From: Colius striatus
Lineage: Eukaryota > Chordata > Aves > Coliiformes > Coliidae
DNA length: 64,000 bases
Direction of reading: 5' to 3'
NCBI RefSeq assembly: GCF_028858725.1
Contig: NC_084767.1
Location: 1,725,501-1,789,500, forward strand
The notes under the pieces were generated by a model. The model worked only from the letters and a program-made list of their open reading frames with translations. It had not been told where the DNA came from and did not search any database. Positions 58,789-64,000 of the stretch are shown piece by piece (position 1 is the stretch's first letter; the number at the start of each line of letters is the position of its first letter). A program made the position numbers and the translations under genes.

Positions 58789-59217
58789 AACGTCCAAGTT
58801 AGCTCCAAATCCAAGCGATTTGGGCAAAAAGGCTGACTGTGATGCTGTGGGGGCTGCTCTGTCCTCAAGGAGCTGCGCTGTCCCTACCAGTACGGGAAGA
58901 AGGAGGCAAGTCCTGTACCCTTGCTGCAGGCAGAGCTCCTACGGGCAGTACTTGGAAGCACAGTTATTAAGGATTTAGCTTCCAGTTCTCTCATTCACAC
59001 TTTTGGTTTTTGCCAGCCAAGTCTGTCACTGAGCACCTGGGGCTGTGCAGGAAGCAATCTTTCACTGGGCTGACAGTTCTGAGTACTAACCAAAAAAAAA
59101 GAAGTTTTCTTTGCAGTCAAAATATTTCACTTGAAGAGTTTCAATGTGTGTGCAAGCGCCGGGGTTTGCCTCAAACAATTCTGAATTTGAGTCAGTGACG
59201 GACCGACTGTGCCACCT

Positions 59218-59296
59218 GATCTAGGTGGACCTGCTTGGGCAGGGGTGTTGGGACTAGTTGATCTTTAAAGGTCCCTCACAACCCAACCATTCTATG
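59218..59296 (+). mobile_element. CR1 LINE 3' fragment
   Basis: GATCTAGGTGGACCTGC, GGGACTAGTTGATCTTTAAA, GGTCCCT, CAACCCAACCATTCTATG: the CR1 3' end in plus orientation. Confidence 0.9.
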
Positions 59297-59304
59297 TCTT
59301 GGAA

Positions 59305-60990
59305 TAAAACTTGGGGGAAAGGAAAAGAAAAATCATACCTCCATGAAAAGCTTTAATCAAAAAGCGAGTGATGATATTGTAAAGTGTCATGTGCTATAAA
59401 AGTGTTTACAGTCATGCACAGAGGAACGTGGAGGCAATTTTGTAGAGTGACTCCTGGAGCAAAGGCCTCTGAGAATAAAAAGTGTCTTTAGATATTTGTT
59501 ACCCTGTTACAGCTGGTATCACCTTGAGTACACCATGCCTGCCTGCATTATGTAAACACGTCACTGATAAATCCCTCCCCCACCTCCCCTAAGCTGTGGC
59601 AGACAGTTCTGAGCTGACAGATGAAGCTGGAACAGATGCTGCTATAAATACTCTTGTTTAGCTGTTTTGAATAGAATTTCTTTGGTAAAACATAGTGGAT
59701 ACTCTAGTTTATCAATGAACTTGCACCTGTGCTGGAGTTTGTTACTCCTTTGGACACAGCGAGATGCAGTTTTTGAATGATTCCATTAAAAAACCACACA
59801 CAAGGTTGGATTCTGGCGCCACTTTCTCCTCCCCTTAACATCCTCTACAAAGGATCTTACTGATTTTAACTGAACTCTCACTATGTTTAGAAGCTACAGA
59901 GTCCAGAGGTGGTTAAAGTTTACCTCTGGCAACCAGACAAACTGTGATTTCCTCCTTTTTACTCTCTGTAGGCTTCAAACTCCCGTGACAGTTGCTTTGT
60001 TTCAGCCTGGAGTGAAAAGATCCTGCAGCTACGCTGGCAGAGGTCACAAGGCTGACAGTCTGGCTTTTCAAACTCCTGCCCTTTGGACCCTACCATGATA
60101 ACATGAGCACAATTTTTATCTTTTTCTAAGATGTACAGTACAACTTAGTCTGGGGAAAGAGCAAGGAAGTCTGAGTTTTGCCAAGGGGCAGCGAGGGAAA
60201 GCCAGATCTGTGCCAGGATGAAGGCAGGCTCTGCTGTCCCATGCCCACGCCACGCTGCCAGCCCAACCCAGGCCTCTGGGCAGCTCACAGTTACAGCTGG
60301 CAGGGGCTTTGCCAAAGAGACAGGAGTTGTACTTACTTAGCAGCATGATGGAGGTTACCTTCAAGTCACAGGAGGCAGCAGTTGATACAACACAGCAGCT
60401 CCTTTGCTTTTTCATAGAATGGAATTTTCACCTGGAAAGACAAGGTATTTTTAGCATATTCTTTTGCTTGTGCCTAGAATTCCAGAGGTGAAAGCATTTT
60501 TAGATATCCATCTTAAATTCAATATTGTTTTAAGCAACCACCACCCATGTTGTATTCAGTCTTACTAAAGGATGGAAACTGTGTTCTGGTACATGCCCCT
60601 ACCGGTGATCCTTGTCCTGGGACAGAACTTCCACACCAGTGGTTCTCCTCATCACAGACTGTGGCTTCATGGCAGCCACCCAGCCCACCTCCTGAAGGAA
60701 ACATTCTGGTTCAAAGGGCTTTGTTGTCATCCACCTGCAGACAACTTGGCTGGCTGAAAAATGCTTCTTTCCACGCTCCATACAACCTTCTTCATAATTA
60801 GGATATTGATCTGCAAGATGAACAGAGTAGGGGCAGGTGCATCAGTTCAGTACTATGACTACCCCATAAGCCTACACATCCTTCAGTTCCCCAGACACAG
60901 CCACAAAGATCCACTCTAAACTGACCAACTTTATTTTAAGCCCTGACAAATATGCTTTACTGCATTTCGCTTCTTGATTAGAGGCCAAAT
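59305..60990. other. Intergenic region
   Basis: 1.7 kb without a recognisable gene, RNA or repeat. Short frames (for example 60,547-60,801) are unsupported. Confidence 0.6.
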
Positions 60991-60997
60991 CACTGGT

Positions 60998-61272
60998 TCA
61001 TAGAATCACAGAATGGTAGGGGTTGGAAGGGACCTTTAGGGATCATCCAGTCCAACCCCCTGCAGAAGCAGGTCCACCTAGATCAGGTTGCACAGGAGTG
61101 TGTCCAGGCAGGTCTTGAAGACCTCCAAGGAAGGAGCCTCCACATCCTCCCTGGGCAGCCTGTGCCAGGGCTCCCTCACTCTCACAGTAAAACAGTTTTC
61201 TCTTACGTTTAAGTGGAACTTTAAATGTTCCAGCTTCATCCCATTACCCCTTGTCCTGTTGCTAGATACCAT
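60998..61272 (-). mobile_element. CR1 LINE 3' fragment
   Basis: Starts CATAGAATCACAGAATGG and continues GGAAGGGACCTTTAGGGATC, GTGTCCAGGCAGGTCTTGAA, GGCAGCCTGTGCCAGGG, TCCAGCTTCATCCCATTACC and CCTTGTCCTGTTGCTA, a longer piece of the CR1 3' part than the other copies. Minus orientation. Confidence 0.97.
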
Positions 61273-61619
61273 AGAAAAAATGGATGTCCCAACCTCCTGT
61301 GAAGAGACGAGCACAGCTGAAACAAGGACACAATCTTTCCTCTCAAAGCCAACTATTTAACCAGCTAAGGAGGGCCAGTATCACCAACAGACTCATCAGA
61401 AGCCCTTCTGAAGCGCGAGCGACACTGGCGCCAGCTTTGCCTTTCCTCGCCCCTCATCCACCGCCCCAGGAACTCGCTTTGTCCCCACCACGATTCTGCA
61501 CATCCCGAACCCGCCTGAGCCTTCCCCTCTGTTGGAAGGAGCGGGTTTGAAGATGATTATTCCCAATAAGTGCAAAGGTTTCAGCACAGGAAGCGGAGCG
61601 CTCTCTCCTACTCAGCCGT

Positions 61620-62040
61620 TAAAGCCTGCCTTGATTACTTTGATGTAACAACACTTGAAAGCTCCTATTCTTTGAAACTAATTTAAACACATTGAATTGT
61701 TGAAAGATTAAAAACCGCAGTCAGCTAATTACACTCACTCTCATCTCTTATTCAGCAAATGAATCACTTTTCATTACCACTTAGCTGAAGTACATGAATT
61801 TCTGCCTAATTAGAAATGTTGTAGATGGAGCATTAGCAAGGCTGGAGCGGGTCAGGATATCTTGCCTGCTTCATTTTTAATTCCTTACAGTAGAGCCAGA
61901 TAGGAAAGGCTTCAGATAAGAAGTCATTAAACAATTTTAAATTATTTATAAAAATTACTTTGCCCAAATTATAATTATTTTTTTTCCCAAATGCTCTCAT
62001 AAACGTCAAATGGAATGAAAGGAAAAGCAGCCCAACATTG
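61620..62040. promoter_or_regulatory. AT-rich candidate conserved element near the CLINT1 3' end
   Basis: Many TAATTA-type cores (AGCTAATTACAC, GCCTAATTAGAA), ATTATAATTATT and low CpG, with no coding frame or repeat. It could be enhancer sequence or distal CLINT1 3' UTR. Confidence 0.25.
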
Positions 62041-62344
62041 ATTTTAATGAACATTTTAATGTTATGTATAACAGAACATTATGAATACAATGGGAACAAA
62101 GTTTTATCAATTTAATAATAAAAAAGAAATCCAACATAAGAAAAGGGAGGCAATAAATTTCATACCTATAGGATAGTGCTTAGTCTTAATAATATTCCCA
62201 GCTTGTGAATGTAACAATGTCTTTGTATCCCAGGTTCTAGAACCATGATTCGTGTAACTTAAATGCAGGATTACAGGAAAAAGGAAAAACAAAGATCCCA
62301 AAACCCTCAGTTCATTCGTTTGCTTTCAGTAAATCAGTCAAATC

Positions 62345-63443
62345 TTTCGACTGCTACAGGTTTCCTTTATTAATATATATATATATTTGACTCCTCTATT
62401 GGATTCCACAGCTGCTACTGCCATATTTACACAAAAGAATCACCGAATGTTGTATAAAAGCTGAGATCCAATGCTGCTGCACGAGGCAGGGTTATGGATT
62501 TACATAACTTCAGTGTAATTCACCTTGTTAAGTCTCGTTTTGCCTTTTGACTGCTGCTGATGCCCCAAACCAGTGGCTCCCTCGGGATCCTGACAGCACA
62601 AAGGCCACCAAGTGCCACTGTAAGAGAACTGCAAGAAAGTGCATTTTCTGGGGTTTAGTCTTTTGAAAGGAAACCTTCCAGCAGTCCTTGATAAAGCTTC
62701 TCCAAGGCTTGCACTGGATATCAGTTATAACAACACAAACATGTTAAGACCCCAAAAACCTGTTGATCACCAAATTGCTGAGAGAGGATTTTTTTTTTAT
62801 AATAAAAATTTGGGTAACACAGCAGTGTGGCTGGAACATTAGCAAAAGTATATATACATTCCAGGTCCCTTTGAATTAGCCATAATCACATATGTAAGCC
62901 ATTTTTGGACAAAAATATATATTCTTATAAAAAACTGATCATAGTACTCGAGTGACTTCAACTGTGGACTCGGTGGTAGTAAAAGGAATGATCTGATTAT
63001 GACAAAGTGATCAGGGAGAGGAAGGGGGAAAGAAAGTCAAGCTCCTCAAGAAAAAAAGAAAAGTATAAAATTAGATTCAAACATTTTTACCCAACCCCCA
63101 TTCCAGACTTCCATCAAGTCTCAAAGTTAAAACTGGTTCTTCTACGTAGGAAAGGTGGGTTTTTTTTGATGGTCTCCATACAAATTATTCTGCAAAATCA
63201 TCTAACATATTCCTTAGAAGAACCTTTCGCCTCGCCAGAATTTGACTACTAGTTATTTCATCACTTAGAAAATAGCTTTTGGTTCTTTATGTAGACGCTT
63301 TAACTGATAAAGAGGAAAAAAAAAAGTATTGATCAGTGTTTTCAATCCCTTCCCCAGCTCTATTTGTGCAGCTAAAAATCCTTCATTCAGTCTGCTCATT
63401 TATTTCATTTTTTAATTTCATTTTCTTTATTATTTTACAATCT
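62345..63443 (-). other. CLINT1: CLINT1 3' UTR
   Basis: Non-coding, AT-rich sequence downstream of the CLINT1 stop on the minus strand. AATAAA at 62366-62371 (minus) is a plausible main poly(A) signal. ATTAAA variants farther left, near 62,110 and 62,043, could give longer forms. Confidence 0.5.
62366..62371 (-). terminator. CLINT1: Possible CLINT1 poly(A) signal
   Basis: AATAAA on the minus strand about 1.07 kb after the stop codon. It is next to an (AT)n run, so chance occurrence is possible. Confidence 0.4.
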
Positions 63444-63805
63444 TTATTTGCTAAAATTGGCAAAATTTGCAAAGGCATCTTGCTTGGGTTGTACAGTCCC
63501 AGGAATCAGAGAGGTCATCGCGATGTTGGGTATCCCCATTCCTATTGTGCTCGTCAGCCCCATTCCGGTGGCCGGCACTCCCATGTTCATGTTCATTCCC
63601 ATCATTCCCTGGTTCATCATCGGGGTGGGCCCCAGGGAGGTCATTCCCATCATCCCAGACATCACGTTGGGCATTCCCATCCCCACGGGAATGGGCCCTC
63701 CCATCAACGGGCTCGTCTGGGCTCGAACGGGCATCATGTTGGGCTGAGAACTGATGGTCACGGCTGCAAAGTTTTGAGTCATGACATTCATGGGTTGTTG
63801 CATAT
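63444..63805 (-). CDS. CLINT1: CLINT1 last coding exon (C-terminus)
   Basis: CLINT1 (epsinR/enthoprotin) is an ENTH-domain adaptor that links clathrin and AP-1 to membranes at the trans-Golgi network and endosomes. This 362-nt exon has acceptor CTCTTTTCTGCAG and gives 119 residues to TAA. It is the Met/Gly/Pro-rich tail (QQPMNVMTQNFAAVT, SGMMGMTSLGPTPMMNQGMM, MGLTSTIGMGIPNIAMTS) ending GTVQPKQDAFANFANFSK, near identical to the mammalian C-terminus. The ENTH domain and clathrin/AP-1 motifs lie on exons beyond the right edge. The open frame running to 63,887 continues into intron sequence. Partial only because of the window. Confidence 0.97.
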
Positions 63806-64000
63806 CTGCAGAAAAGAGAGCAGGAGGCAAAAAAAAAAAATCATTCACGAGAACCTGCTGCTGAAGGTGCTCATGTGATTTAAGCAACTTTTGTGGTAAC
63901 AGCTGCGAACAAAGACAAAATGGTCAAACCTAGAGCTATTTCACTTGTTTTCCTATTTTCTGTATGAAGACTAAGGAAACTTAAAGAGTATTTTATTTTA
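63806..64000 (-). other. CLINT1: CLINT1 last intron, partial
   Basis: Sequence upstream of the acceptor on the minus strand, including a run of T residues (A on the plus strand at 63,830-63,840). No further exon before the edge. Confidence 0.85.

Overview
This is a stretch of avian nuclear genome. Genes are split by GT-AG introns, and several pieces of the bird/reptile LINE CR1 are present, with the 3' octamer tail (repeats of ATTCTATG) and the body typical of bird CR1. The protein-coding exons are clear orthologues of vertebrate genes, and their order matches human 5q33.3: ADAM19 - SOX30 - THG1L - LSM11 - CLINT1. I cannot name the species.

Layout. (1) About 1-15,700: the 5' part of ADAM19 on the minus strand. 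Six coding exons (signal peptide and prodomain) run from a CpG-island promoter near 15.6 kb to exon 6 at 221-413; the metalloprotease and later domains lie beyond the left edge. (2) 15.7-21.2 kb: intergenic, AT-rich, with one possible orphan exon. (3) 21.2-27.7 kb: SOX30 on the minus strand, complete in five exons, predicted 464 aa. (4) 27.75-32.9 kb: THG1L on the plus strand, complete in six exons, 291 aa; its start codon is 47 bp from that of SOX30, inside one shared CpG island. (5) 34.9-40.65 kb: LSM11 on the plus strand, complete in four exons, 339 aa, probably with a long 3' UTR. (6) 48.5-63.4 kb: mostly non-coding. It holds a CpG island with a good CTCF-like site, AT/homeobox-motif-rich stretches that look like conserved enhancers, and three phase-compatible exon-like segments (51.69, 54.48 and 58.70 kb) that may be an undescribed plus-strand gene. 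(7) 62-63.8 kb: the last coding exon and 3' UTR of CLINT1 on the minus strand.

The genes do not form a pathway: ADAM19 is a membrane protease, SOX30 a testis-associated transcription factor, THG1L a tRNA-His maturation enzyme, LSM11 a U7 snRNP subunit for histone mRNA 3' processing, and CLINT1 a clathrin adaptor. What links them is conserved synteny. All exon borders were set by hand from splice sites and reading phase, and every complete gene joins into one uninterrupted reading frame.
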